DNA of 64,000 nucleotides from an uncultured Granulosicoccaceae bacterium (GTDB lineage: Bacteria > Pseudomonadota > Gammaproteobacteria > Granulosicoccales > Granulosicoccaceae), in assembly GCA_937998875.1 (NCBI GenBank), contig CALLBO010000006.1, forward strand, positions 28,098 to 92,097, read 5' to 3'. Positions 1 through 10,000 of this stretch are shown here, piece after piece; the stretch's first letter is position 1, and every line of letters begins with the position of its first letter. Under the pieces are notes generated by a model, which had not been told where the DNA came from, searched no databases, and was given only the letters and a program-made list of their open reading frames with translations. Both the position numbers and the translations under genes were made by a program.

Positions 1-17
1 GAATTTTCCGATCATTA

Positions 18-395
18 CTAGTGAATGTCTTTTTCGGAGCCTTTGGTTTGCACCAGAACCCAGGGTGCCACAACCACACACCAGAATTGCGGATTGTCTT
101 TTGTCCACTGGCGTGCATCATCATCACTGGCACGACGAACAGTACCTTTATCAAGCCAGTTTTGCATGCAGGTTTTATCATCAATTGACATGCTGTGAGC
201 GACATCTACCAGGTCAAGCTCTGCATCAACCCGTACCACAACACCGCGGGCGAAGTGCTTAACCAGTTCCTGCCAGTCAATGACACCTGTCTGTTGGTTG
301 ATCTCCTGCGAGATCTCGTCTGAAATAGTCTGCCCGGAGCTCTGCGCTGATACTGGATCGGGAGATTGATTCTGTTTGTTATCTTTGCTGACCAA
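18..395 (-). CDS. DUF2288-like small protein
   Basis: Core 'IDWQELVKHFARGVVVRVDAELDLVDVAHSMSIDDKTCMQNWLDKGTVRRAS' resembles DUF2288 proteins as remembered; complete ORF. Confidence 0.7.
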   Translation of the reverse strand: MVSKDNKQNQSPDPVSAQSSGQTISDEISQEINQQTGVIDWQELVKHFARGVVVRVDAELDLVDVAHSMSIDDKTCMQNWLDKGTVRRASDDDARQWTKDNPQFWCVVVAPWVLVQTKGSEKDIH

Positions 396-406
396 TGGTC
401 CGGTCT

Positions 407-1825
407 CTATTGCGCGTGGTTTGCCAGTTGTTGAAGTCTGTTGATCGCGGTTTCTAATTGCAAGTCTTTTGCAGCAATATACTCAGCAGCTCTATCGGGA
501 TATTTCTTTCTGACATCCTTCTCCAGCAGCATTCGCTGAAATGCTCCTGCGTCTGCGTTTATATTCAGCGAGCCGACCCGGCGATACATAAAGTCGCTAT
601 CACTTTGTACGTATACATCCGGGACGATCCCGGTGGCGTGAATTAACTGATGGTCAGGTCTGCCGAACATGGCGATCGTGGTTCTGATCGCGCCGCCAAG
701 TGGTGCGGCCAAATTAAATACTTTTTGTACCAGACCCTTTCCGAAAGACGGGCTGCCAATTATGATACCGCGGCCAAAAGATTGAATCGCGCCGGCCACA
801 ATTTCCGATGAGGACATGCTGTCCCCATTGATAAGTACTGCCAGAGGCAGATCAGTCAGATGTTCGCCATGGCGCGGTAACAGTGTTGTTTTACCGGATT
901 TGTTTCTTTCACAATAGACCTCCTGCTCCGGGCTGAACATTGAGACTATCGCTCTGGCAGCGCGGGTTGAACCACCCGGGTTATCGCGTAAGTCGAGTAT
1001 GAAACTTGTCGCACCCTGCTCAAGTAGACCTTTGAGCAATTTTTCTGTGCGGGTATGTGTTTTGCTGCCAAAGCGACTGATCTTTATATAGCCGATATTT
1101 TGATCCAGTAATTCAGCGTCTGCGTAGTGTAGTTCTACAGGTGCACGTGTAATCTCAATTTGATGTTTAGTGTCATCACGCATTACTGTGATGACTGCGG
1201 TCGAGTCTGCGGGGCCCTTGAGCACACTGCCAATTTCACTTGCGCGCAAACCTTTTAGCGGCTTATCGTTAACGCTTATGAGTTTGTCGCCCGGCTGTAT
1301 GTCTGCGCCATCCATTGGTCCACCGATAAGCACCCCTATGGCAAGCGGGTAATCGTTTTTTATGGTTCTGAACTTTAGTCCAACGCCAACAAAATTACCG
1401 CTGCGTCGGGAGTTATATTTTTTTAAAGCATCGGGGGTAATGTAGTTGGCATACTGATCATTATAGAGATCAAGAGTTTCTGACAAAACTTCACGCATGA
1501 GGTCTATACGTTTTGCATTGACAACTGATTGATAGTCGGCGGAATTGTCGTCGAGTGTCTTTTCAATTATTGTGATTCTGGAATGATAGTCTTTGAGGAT
1601 TTCGTCATTTAATGGAGGTGGTTCATCGGTAAACATGGTCAGTTGAGTCTGACTGATAAGATTTAACGCCTTAACAAACTCTGTGTAGGCTGTAGGTTTT
1701 ACTGCGGCGGATGCAAACGGTGAAAAAATCACAAGTCCGAGTATGCTGACACAAAGCAGGGCTGTATGAGCCAGTCTGTGTAATTGAGCAACGGTCTGCG
1801 TACTTTTTTTATAATACGTCTTCAT
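407..1825 (-). CDS. S41-family C-terminal processing protease with PDZ domain
   Basis: Signal-like N-terminus after M at 1825 (MKTYYKK...ALLCVSILGLVIFSPFASAA); PDZ region 'IGVLIGGPMDGADIQPGDKLISVNDKPLKGL'; 'DLRDNPGG' and 'MSSSEIVAGA' S41 motifs. The track ORF extends to 1909. Confidence 0.9.
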   Translation of the reverse strand: MKTYYKKSTQTVAQLHRLAHTALLCVSILGLVIFSPFASAAVKPTAYTEFVKALNLISQTQLTMFTDEPPPLNDEILKDYHSRITIIEKTLDDNSADYQSVVNAKRIDLMREVLSETLDLYNDQYANYITPDALKKYNSRRSGNFVGVGLKFRTIKNDYPLAIGVLIGGPMDGADIQPGDKLISVNDKPLKGLRASEIGSVLKGPADSTAVITVMRDDTKHQIEITRAPVELHYADAELLDQNIGYIKISRFGSKTHTRTEKLLKGLLEQGATSFILDLRDNPGGSTRAARAIVSMFSPEQEVYCERNKSGKTTLLPRHGEHLTDLPLAVLINGDSMSSSEIVAGAIQSFGRGIIIGSPSFGKGLVQKVFNLAAPLGGAIRTTIAMFGRPDHQLIHATGIVPDVYVQSDSDFMYRRVGSLNINADAGAFQRMLLEKDVRKKYPDRAAEYIAAKDLQLETAINRLQQLANHAQ

Positions 1826-2032
1826 TCTTATTTGGTGTTGCTTCTGAAATGAACCTGGTTCAGCGGGTTGAGAACTTGTGACCGACGGTTTAGTCGATCG
1901 TTCATACACCGATGCAAATCGTGCACCTGGTCGTTGCCGCCTGCTATGGCGTAGGGAATTTAAGTAACTAGAGAATTTCGTGACGATTGATAGGGTGACT
2001 ATAGCCGTCGTCGGGGAATTTGTCGCAAAGTC

Positions 2033-2977
2033 CTACGACAACTGCAATATTCTTGGCGTACCACTGCGAACTACCTTGAAACCGGCCGCTTCCAACAGGT
2101 CCGCTTTGGTCAGGTCTTCAACCTTGCGGCTTAATGCCAGGCCCATATTATCCAGGAGCGCTGCAGTCTGGAACTGATGATCGTCTATGTGCTGGCCATT
2201 CGAGCTGTCTCTTGGCACCAGGATCGGACGTTTCCCCATACGTAGGGATGTGAGTGCTGTTCCGGTGCCTGCGTGTGCGATAACTACGTCAGCCTCTTGC
2301 ATGGCTTGCTCAAGTTCATGGGCTGGCACAACTTCTTTGCCATCAATATTTAAATCGCTGACGTCGGTAGAGCCGGTCTGCCAGAGTACGGATTCTGCAT
2401 CTGAGAGGTAGTCTGCGAGGCGAACGAAGAAATCGCGAAAGCTATAATCTTCCATCGTGCCGACAGACACCACCGCGCGGCGGATACCCGCTGGCTTCTG
2501 CGTTAGCGGTACGGATTCAAAACCATCAAACACAGAACCGAGGAATTTCCATTGTTCATTAGCCCAGGCTTCATGTTGGTTATAGAACTTGATGCCCGGT
2601 ACCCGGCTTAATGCTTTACCGGTGACGGAAGGCCCTTCTACCCGGGTAGCTGACTCGATGTAGTGAGTGGGTATTCCGCGAATGGCGCTGTAGGGTAGAT
2701 AGGCAAGCGCGATTGCAGAGCCGGTGCTGATTACCGAGTTTACGTTGTACTTTCTAATGAGTTTGAATGCCTGCGGTACATTGCGAAGCACCGAAGAGAG
2801 TCCGCGCGGCTTGATGTACGGCACATACTCTACCCGCTGATCCTTCAACATGGACCGGGTTTGCGGTGAGTCAAAAGTTACCCAGATGCAATCTTTACCA
2901 ACGCCTTCGATACGCGGCCACAGCTCGGCGAGTTGCGTAAAATGGCCCCCGCTCGATGCCACCAGCATGGTAGTCAT
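2033..2977 (-). CDS. Alg14-Alg13-like fused glycosyltransferase (PssD/PssE or EpsF-type)
   Basis: N-terminal 'MLVASSGGHFTQLAELWPRI' (Alg14-like); C-terminal 'ADVVIAHAGTGTALTSLRMGKRPILVPR' (Alg13/GT28-like). Confidence 0.75.
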   Translation of the reverse strand: MTTMLVASSGGHFTQLAELWPRIEGVGKDCIWVTFDSPQTRSMLKDQRVEYVPYIKPRGLSSVLRNVPQAFKLIRKYNVNSVISTGSAIALAYLPYSAIRGIPTHYIESATRVEGPSVTGKALSRVPGIKFYNQHEAWANEQWKFLGSVFDGFESVPLTQKPAGIRRAVVSVGTMEDYSFRDFFVRLADYLSDAESVLWQTGSTDVSDLNIDGKEVVPAHELEQAMQEADVVIAHAGTGTALTSLRMGKRPILVPRDSSNGQHIDDHQFQTAALLDNMGLALSRKVEDLTKADLLEAAGFKVVRSGTPRILQLS

Positions 2978-3120
2978 GCTGTCACGCCGTTTGTTTTTAT
3001 TGTGGTATCAGTGGTCAAACGATGAAAGGTCCGGGGACGCGTTAAACAAAACGGGTGGAATGATGCAGCGCCAGTGGTGCTGCGACGAATCGAGCGAGCA
3101 ATTATCCTACAAAAAGGTGA

Positions 3121-3140
3121 GGTAAGCATGCTTGCTTACC
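3121..3140. other. Intergenic hairpin
   Basis: GGTAAGCA-TGCT-TGCTTACC, perfect 8-bp stem; no U tract. Confidence 0.4.
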
Positions 3141-3228
3141 GAGCTGAAATAGCGAATTGCCAAAAAACCGTTGCGTGTGAGTTATGAGGCATGCTGTTGT
3201 CGCTATGATATTGTTTTTTTACGCTGTT

Positions 3229-4344
3229 CTATTTCGCTAAGATCTTTTTCAGGCTATCGGCATCCAGGCCGAACTCTTCTCCAATAGATACGAGCTGCCC
3301 GATTGTTTCATCGTCAACATCTATGCCGTTTTTTTCTCTATCGAGTCGATTACGCAATTCCGGCTCGCCGGGCATCAGTACAGTATCCTGATCCTGTACC
3401 GGCTTGCTGGATTTAATCGACTGATAAAACTCCATGACCCGTTCTTCAATCTGTTCCTGAGTGTCAAAGGCCAGCGGGTCGATTAAAATGGAAAACACAT
3501 TGTTAAACACGCCATTCGGGATGTGATTTCCAGTGGCAACCGTTTCTTTACCGGCTATCGCACCGGCGAGTAGTTCGACAAAAATCGCGAGACCGGAACC
3601 TTTGTGCTGACCGAATGGTGTCAGCGCACCAGACCGGTTTAACCAGATCGGCGATGGATCATCAGTAGGTGTGCCGGCGTCGTCGATAACCCAGCCCAGT
3701 GGAATTTTATTACCACGATTATGTGCAACTCGCACTTTGCCAAAAGCCACTGTGCTGGTGGCAAGGTCAAGCATTGGTTGGGCGTTACCATTCACGGGAA
3801 TCCCTATACTTATAGGGTTAGTGGAGAATGACGGCTGGCTGCTGCCATGTGCCGCAACCAACGGGGCGTGGCCCCAGACATTGACAAAGTGAAGTGAAAT
3901 TAAGCCTTGTTGCGCGCAATATTCCGAGTAATGCCCGGCTCTGGATACGTGGCCGGCGTTGCGCAAGCCAAGGACTGCAACTTTGTTGTCCCGACACGAT
4001 TTAATCGCTTCATCAAGCGCGAGCAAAGCCATTCGGTGACCAAAACCCCGTTTGGCGTCTACCACAGTCACAGCGCCTTTGTTTAGTATAACTTCAGGTG
4101 TTTGATTAGGGACCAGATTTCCATCGGCTACCTGTTTTCCGTAAACCGGCAACATGCCGATGCCATGAGAGTCGTGGCCGGAAAGATTTGCCTTCACCAG
4201 GTGTTCGGCAACAATATTTTGCTCGGTTTCGTCACAGCCGAATCCAGTCAGAATTGTGGTGGCCAGTCTGGTAAGGCTATCGGCAGAGTATCTCATCGTC
4301 TGATTTTGCGCGGCGCGCCATTTTCGTTGTGACACAGTGAACAT
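3229..4344 (-). CDS. Ldh-family (malate/L-lactate/ureidoglycolate-type) oxidoreductase
   Basis: 'HDSHGIGMLPVYGKQVADGNL', 'FGHRMALLALDEAI', 'FSTNPISIGIP', 'GQHKGSGLAIFVELLAGAI' are typical of the family. Confidence 0.88.
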   Translation of the reverse strand: MFTVSQRKWRAAQNQTMRYSADSLTRLATTILTGFGCDETEQNIVAEHLVKANLSGHDSHGIGMLPVYGKQVADGNLVPNQTPEVILNKGAVTVVDAKRGFGHRMALLALDEAIKSCRDNKVAVLGLRNAGHVSRAGHYSEYCAQQGLISLHFVNVWGHAPLVAAHGSSQPSFSTNPISIGIPVNGNAQPMLDLATSTVAFGKVRVAHNRGNKIPLGWVIDDAGTPTDDPSPIWLNRSGALTPFGQHKGSGLAIFVELLAGAIAGKETVATGNHIPNGVFNNVFSILIDPLAFDTQEQIEERVMEFYQSIKSSKPVQDQDTVLMPGEPELRNRLDREKNGIDVDDETIGQLVSIGEEFGLDADSLKKILAK

Positions 4345-4828
4345 AACAGATCAGCGGACACTTTGGCTGCTCGATTTGCGGGGGTGTTACGGTCCGGTTG
4401 TCGTCGTTGCAATGGAGGGTGGTTTACGAATGAGTTACGATAGGAAGTCGCGGTGTCTATCTCGGTAGTATGACTGGAGGCATGGCATCCCGAAGGGGTT
4501 TTCGAACGTCAATGGTTGGCAAATCCCGGCTGAAAACACGCAAGCTCTTACGGGTAACAGGAAAATACAGAGTTAATAATGTTTTACGTGAATGAATTTT
4601 CATGCACCGGAAGCCCAATATTGACGCGCTGTATTATGTGCAACTCGATGGGCTTGCAGGCGAATCGGTCTGTTAGCGCCTGCATCAACAAAACAGTTAG
4701 TGGCAGCTGATCACCGGTGAAGAGTTCGGAAATTACAATAGCATTGCGTTATTCGGATTGTTTGTTGGCACGTGCCAAAGGGTACCGATGTGAGTCTGGA
4801 AATTTTAGAAAAAGTACCGTTCGATACG

Positions 4829-5590
4829 ATGGATAGCACTAATAAGTTCAATGTGCTCGATATCGACTTCCTGAGTATCTCCAGAGAAGAAGCGCTGAGC
4901 CTGTTGCAGCAGGTAATTGATCGGGGCGAAAAAGAATCCGTATCGTTCATCAATGCAGACTGTCTTAACATAAGCTGTAAAGATGAAGAATATCGGGCAA
5001 TTTTGCAGTCGCAGAAAATTGTGTTGCCTGACGGTGCTGGAATTGAAATCGCGTGTCGGGTGATTGGTAAGCAGCTGGTTGCTAATCTGAATGGTACCGA
5101 CTTGATACCGCAGCTCTGGGAGATTGCTGCGCAAAAAGGTTACCGATTCTATTTACTGGGTGCCGCACCCGGAGTCACGCAGCGGATGAAGCTCAAGCTT
5201 GAAGAAACCTACCCGGGTATACAAGTGGCAGGGGAACACCATGGCTACTTTGACCATGACACCGAGTCTGATTCGGTAATTGATGAAATCAATGCAGCAG
5301 AATCTAATGTCGTGTTGGTTGCATTCGGCGCTCCGGTGCAGGAAAAGTGGATTCATCAATATCAGGGCAAGATCGACAGTAATCTAATTGTCGGCGTTGG
5401 TGGATTGTTTGATTTTTACTCTGGCGATAAAAAGCGTGCACCGTTATGGATGAGAAATAACGGTCTCGAGTGGATGTATCGGTTGTACCTGGAGCCCGGG
5501 CGACTATGGCGTCGCTATATCGTTGGTAATCCGTTGTTTGTTTTCCGTGTGTTCAAGTGGAAAAAGCGGGTGGCATCTGCTGGAAGCTGA
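4829..5590 (+). CDS. WecB/TagA/CpsF-family glycosyltransferase
   Basis: 'VLPDGAGIEIACRVIG', 'GYRFYLLGAAPGV', 'VLVAFGAPVQEKWIHQYQ', 'GVGGLFDFYSGDKKRAPLWMRNNGLEWMYRLYLEPGRLWRRYIVGNPLF'. The track start is GTG at 4772; M at 4829 is the more likely start. Confidence 0.9.
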   Translation: MDSTNKFNVLDIDFLSISREEALSLLQQVIDRGEKESVSFINADCLNISCKDEEYRAILQSQKIVLPDGAGIEIACRVIGKQLVANLNGTDLIPQLWEIAAQKGYRFYLLGAAPGVTQRMKLKLEETYPGIQVAGEHHGYFDHDTESDSVIDEINAAESNVVLVAFGAPVQEKWIHQYQGKIDSNLIVGVGGLFDFYSGDKKRAPLWMRNNGLEWMYRLYLEPGRLWRRYIVGNPLFVFRVFKWKKRVASAGS

Positions 5591-5709
5591 AAGCACGATT
5601 GATTTAATTTTTGGTCAGACTCATTATTGAGCGACATCCTCCTCACAACCGTAGGCGCCTGCATTCACGACAGCGGGAGGGTGCCTTCAGTTTTGCATTT
5701 TCGTAAACC

Positions 5710-6825
5710 TTAAGCAGTCGCACCAAGTGCCAATGCCCTTTCTCTGGACGCTGCCAGTACTACTTCGTTATTGATGTCTTCACGATTAGCTTCAGGCCAA
5801 CCCTGGCAGTGGCGTTCTATAAGCTTGCTGATCATATCGATATGCATAGCCTGATCATTGAGTGCAGGTATGTAGCTGAACTGCTCGCCACCGGCTTCGA
5901 TAAAGTACTCTCTATTTTCTTCATCGATTTCTTCGATGGTCTCGAGGCAGTCTGCGGAAAAACCCGGACAAATAACATGAATATGCTTAATACCTTTGGA
6001 TGGCAGTGCTTTAAGCGTTTCATCACAATAGGGTTGCAGCCATGGTTCTTTGCCAAAGCGGGATTGAAATACCACCTGGAACTGGTCTTCTGACAATTGC
6101 AGCCGGTCTGCCAGCAATCTTGAAGTTGCCTGACATTGGCAAAAATACGGGTCACCCTTGGTGCGATAGCGTTCTGGTATGCCGTGATACGAGAGAATCA
6201 ACTGTTGTGGTTTGCCGTGCTGCTGCCAGTGAGCTTCCACCGACTTTGCCAGTGCATCAATGTAGCCTGCATCATCAAAGTACTGGTTAATAAACCGGCA
6301 TTCCGGTATCCACCTGAGCTTGCTGAGTTGCGCGGTTACTTCATCAAAGACGGAGGCGACGGTGGAGCCTGAGTACTGCGGGTACATTGGCAGTACCACC
6401 AGTCTTCTGACATTTTTTTTACGTAATCGTGTTAATGCATCGGCGACTGACGGGTTGCCATATCGCATGGCGAGTTCAACTTCTGCGTTTATGCCTTCCG
6501 GGGATGTTTCAGCGTTAAGTGTTGCAGCCAAAGCAACGGCCTGTTTACGGCTGATGCTCATCAGCGGTGACCCGTCTTTTTCATCCCAGACGGACTTGTA
6601 GGCCTCAGCGGTTTTAGCTGGCCGAATTCTTAAAATCACGCCATTAAGAATTAGCCACCACAGAACTCTTGGTACTTCAACGATGCGCGGATCGCTTAGG
6701 AATTGTTTGAGATAACGTCGTACATCCTTTACTTGCGTAGAGTCTGGTGTGCCAAGATTGACCAGCAGTACTCCGAGTCGTGAGGGACTACCGTGCTGAT
6801 AGTCCGAATCTCCCAGATATTTCAT
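5710..6825 (-). CDS. hemH: Ferrochelatase
   Basis: 'GVLLVNLGTPDS', 'ILSYHGIPERYRTKGDPYFCQC', 'FQSRFGKEPWLQPYCDETL', 'VICPGFSADCLETIEEI'. Confidence 0.95.
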   Translation of the reverse strand: MKYLGDSDYQHGSPSRLGVLLVNLGTPDSTQVKDVRRYLKQFLSDPRIVEVPRVLWWLILNGVILRIRPAKTAEAYKSVWDEKDGSPLMSISRKQAVALAATLNAETSPEGINAEVELAMRYGNPSVADALTRLRKKNVRRLVVLPMYPQYSGSTVASVFDEVTAQLSKLRWIPECRFINQYFDDAGYIDALAKSVEAHWQQHGKPQQLILSYHGIPERYRTKGDPYFCQCQATSRLLADRLQLSEDQFQVVFQSRFGKEPWLQPYCDETLKALPSKGIKHIHVICPGFSADCLETIEEIDEENREYFIEAGGEQFSYIPALNDQAMHIDMISKLIERHCQGWPEANREDINNEVVLAASRERALALGATA

Positions 6826-7090
6826 TGTGTTCTCGAGCGTGGTTCTTTGATGGGCGACAGTTTACTGCAATGTCGAATTTTCGACCCGTTTATAGAGTTC
6901 AGCGAGTGCTATGCATAAAAAAAAACAAGTCAGCTTAATAAAAATTGGTCGGTCTAACGGTTAGCCGATAATTTGACGCACTTCACACTTACAGTTCGTC
7001 AGGCACCAGGTGAGGTGCGGCGTGATTTACCTGTTAGAACCTGAATAATACTGGTGGAATTCAAATAAAACGTTGTTTTCACACAACAGC

Positions 7091-7107
7091 AAAAGTGTTG
7101 CACTTTT
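7091..7107. promoter_or_regulatory. Short inverted repeat in the hemH-priA intergenic region
   Basis: AAAAGTG-TTG-CACTTTT, perfect 7-bp arms. Confidence 0.4.
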
Positions 7108-7325
7108 ATATCACTTGCTCGGACCAGGGGATCGACTTATTCACACCGGAATGGTTGTGCGGATTTGCTTATAGGAGTTTTAGAAACAAATCAATAGTGT
7201 AATGAGTGAAGTTGCTAAGTCACTGTATTTAAGAAATTTATTTCGCGGCGATTGGATAATCGTAAATCTAGTATCATGGCGTCGGCCACCCAACGTGGCC
7301 AGACACTACTTTTTTTTCCACAGAG

Positions 7326-7334
7326 TTATCCACA
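7326..7334 (+). promoter_or_regulatory. Consensus DnaA box upstream of priA
   Basis: TTATCCACA exact match; a second relaxed box TTATTCACA lies at 7137-7145 in the same intergenic region. Confidence 0.5.
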
Positions 7335-7349
7335 GGCAAAGTTCGCTCA

Positions 7350-9602
7350 ATGCAAGCCAATCTCGACGGCCTATCACCAGAAACACCGTATAGTGACGGA
7401 GTGAAGATAGTGAAGGTCGCCGTGGCGGTGCCATTGTCGAGGACTTTTGATTACCTCCCGCGCGGAGAACTGAAAAACTATCATCCTGGTTGCCGGGTTG
7501 TAGTCCCGTTCGGCAGGTCGACTCGCATCGGTGTGGTTACCGGCACTGGCAACACGACCCTTGTTAAGTCGAAACTGAAAGCCGTAACTGAATTACTCGA
7601 CCCGGTTCCCGTGTTGCCAGCAGACATCGTTGAGCTGATTACCTGGGCGGCTTCCTATTATCACCACCCTGTAGGTGAGGCATTTGCCACTGCACTGCCG
7701 GTACAGTTGCGCAAAGGTTCAAGCAATGAAGTCCAACGACCGGGTGCATATGTAGTAACCGACGCCGGGAAGGAAACCGCTGAGGTAAAACGCGCACCGG
7801 CGCAAACAGCGCTACTAAGGTTTATACAACAGAGTGTTGGTGCAGTAAGTGCGGCCGAGTGCAGATTATTTGATAACCGGTGGTCTACAACGATAAAGCC
7901 GCTTATAAAGAAAGGCCTGGTAGAGAAGATCGTTGCAGATTATCGGCCCGGCAGAGCGCCTGTTTCTATTACATTGAATGAAGAGCAGCGTCTTGCGAGT
8001 GAAAAAATACACGCCAACATTGATAAGTATTACTGCGCTTTGATTGACGGGATAACTGGCAGTGGTAAAACAGAAGTGTATCTCGATGTTGCTAGAACGG
8101 TTGTAAAGTCAGGAGGGCAGGTATTGGTATTGTTGCCCGAGATAGGGCTCACCCCGCAACTTGTCTCACGATTCAGAAATGCGCTTGCCTGTCAGGTTGA
8201 GGTATTGCACTCAGGGCTTAATGATACCGAGCGAATGCTCGCGTGGCACGCGGCAGCAGATGGTAGCGCACAAGTGTTAATCGGTACACGCTCAGCTGTT
8301 TTTACACCTATGCCCAGGCTCGAGTTTATAGTTGTAGATGAAGAACACGATGGATCTTTAAAGCAGCAGGATGGTTTCCGTTATCAGGCTCGTGATCTTG
8401 CGATGATGCGTGCCAGAAAGGCTGCTGTTCCAGTGGTACTAGGCTCTGCAACTCCCTCGCTGGAGTCACTTCATAATGCCTCAAAGGGACTTATCGATAC
8501 ACTTTATCTGCGCTCTCGTGCTGCGGGTGCGGTGTTACCGAAGATGGCACTTATTGATAGCCGTGGTGGGGATGTTGAACAGGGTTTGTCTAACAGACTT
8601 TTGCTACAGATGAAACAAGTGCTTGAACGCGGCGAACAGGTAATGGTTTTTATCAATCGGCGTGGTTATGCACCGGTATTGATGTGTGAAACCTGCACCA
8701 GTATCGAAGACTGTAGTCAATGTGATGCGCACATGACTGTTCATGCCAACTCCGGCAGGCTGCGTTGTCATCATTGTGGAGCCGAGCGTGCTATTCCTTT
8801 GCAGTGTGGATCCTGTGAAGCAAGTACCCTGATTAATGTGGGTATGGGCACTGAGCGTATTGATGAATACTTAAGTGAAAAGTTTCCTGATAATAAAGTG
8901 TTGCGCATTGATCGTGACAGCACACGACGTAAAGGTGAATTGCAAAAGCACCTGGCAATGGCGGCTAACGGAGAGGCGCAGATTTTAGTTGGTACGCAAA
9001 TGCTTGCTAAAGGGCACAATTTTCCACTCGTGACGCTGGTGGGAATATTGGATGCCGACAGAGGACTGTTCGGTGCAGACTTTCGCTCAGTAGAACAGAT
9101 GGGTCAGCTGATATTACAAGTTGCCGGCAGAGCCGGACGCGCGGAAAAACCAGGTACGGTTCTGGTGCAGTCCCGCAACCCCGAACATGAGCTTTTACAA
9201 CTGCTGCTGTCTGACGGATATAGTGAATTTGCAAAGCATTTACTCGCAGAGCGTGAGCTGACGGCATGGCCGCCTTATGTTTACATTGCGTTGTTACGCG
9301 CTGAGTCTGCAGAGAAAGCGGCGGCGAGTAAGTTTCTTGGTGAGATCAAGAATCTCATCGGCTCACAGCTTGCGCAAAATTCAGATCTCGCAGAAATCAA
9401 ATCACAACTGTCAGTCTTGGGGCCCGCACACGCACCAATGGAGCGTCTTGCTGGTCGCTATCGGTCACAACTGTTGATCTTGTCGAAAGACAGAAAACCG
9501 TTGCACACGGTGCTTGCGTGGCTTCGCCCGACACTGGAAATGCATCCTTCGGCGCGAAAGGTGCGTTGGTCTTTAGATGTTGACCCCTACGATATGTTGT
9601 AA
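7350..9602 (+). CDS. priA: Primosomal replication restart helicase PriA
   Basis: 'DGITGSGKTEVYL', 'VVDEEHDGSLKQQDGFRYQARDLAMMRA', 'LGSATPSLES', four-Cys zinc region 'CETCTSIEDCSQCDAHM...CHHCGAERAIPLQCGSC', 'GTQMLAKGHNFPLVTLVGILDADRGL'. Confidence 0.96.
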   Translation: MQANLDGLSPETPYSDGVKIVKVAVAVPLSRTFDYLPRGELKNYHPGCRVVVPFGRSTRIGVVTGTGNTTLVKSKLKAVTELLDPVPVLPADIVELITWAASYYHHPVGEAFATALPVQLRKGSSNEVQRPGAYVVTDAGKETAEVKRAPAQTALLRFIQQSVGAVSAAECRLFDNRWSTTIKPLIKKGLVEKIVADYRPGRAPVSITLNEEQRLASEKIHANIDKYYCALIDGITGSGKTEVYLDVARTVVKSGGQVLVLLPEIGLTPQLVSRFRNALACQVEVLHSGLNDTERMLAWHAAADGSAQVLIGTRSAVFTPMPRLEFIVVDEEHDGSLKQQDGFRYQARDLAMMRARKAAVPVVLGSATPSLESLHNASKGLIDTLYLRSRAAGAVLPKMALIDSRGGDVEQGLSNRLLLQMKQVLERGEQVMVFINRRGYAPVLMCETCTSIEDCSQCDAHMTVHANSGRLRCHHCGAERAIPLQCGSCEASTLINVGMGTERIDEYLSEKFPDNKVLRIDRDSTRRKGELQKHLAMAANGEAQILVGTQMLAKGHNFPLVTLVGILDADRGLFGADFRSVEQMGQLILQVAGRAGRAEKPGTVLVQSRNPEHELLQLLLSDGYSEFAKHLLAERELTAWPPYVYIALLRAESAEKAAASKFLGEIKNLIGSQLAQNSDLAEIKSQLSVLGPAHAPMERLAGRYRSQLLILSKDRKPLHTVLAWLRPTLEMHPSARKVRWSLDVDPYDML

Positions 9603-10000
9603 GTCGGTTACCGCTAGTATCTATATCTAGTGTTTTGAGCAGTTTGGCACCAGTCATGTCCAATTCTCTTTAGGGATTTTATCTGCTGACTTTTCCTTCA
9701 GAACCTAAAGCGTTAGAATAGGAAGTGCCAGTAAGCGATTGATAAAACAATTGAAAGTGAACGCAGATACGGATATTGTATCGGCTTGGAAAGGAGGCGG
9801 AAGTGCCCGAAATCCGTTGCCGGCGCGAACAAACCGGTCTGCGGCTTGCTGTAAAAACCTGGCGTAGCCCGTAGTTAGGGCTAAAGTTAACGTAATAGTC
9901 CGGTTTCTTGTTGTTTACTGCCAAGTTTGTTGCTGTTTACTGTTAGGAAAATGCGTCAACACCGAGCGCGGCCGTACTGTACTTTAATGAATAGAATCAC

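Noticed and set aside
6826-7349. Possible chromosomal replication origin based on DnaA boxes
   Set aside because: Only two boxes, no dnaA/dnaN/gidA/rpmH neighbours and no dense AT-rich DUE recognised; kept only as a possible DnaA-regulated promoter.
9912-9942. TGTTTACTG repeated twice with 22-bp spacing upstream of the SPOR gene
   Set aside because: Helically phased but only 9 bp and two copies; insufficient to call a regulatory site.
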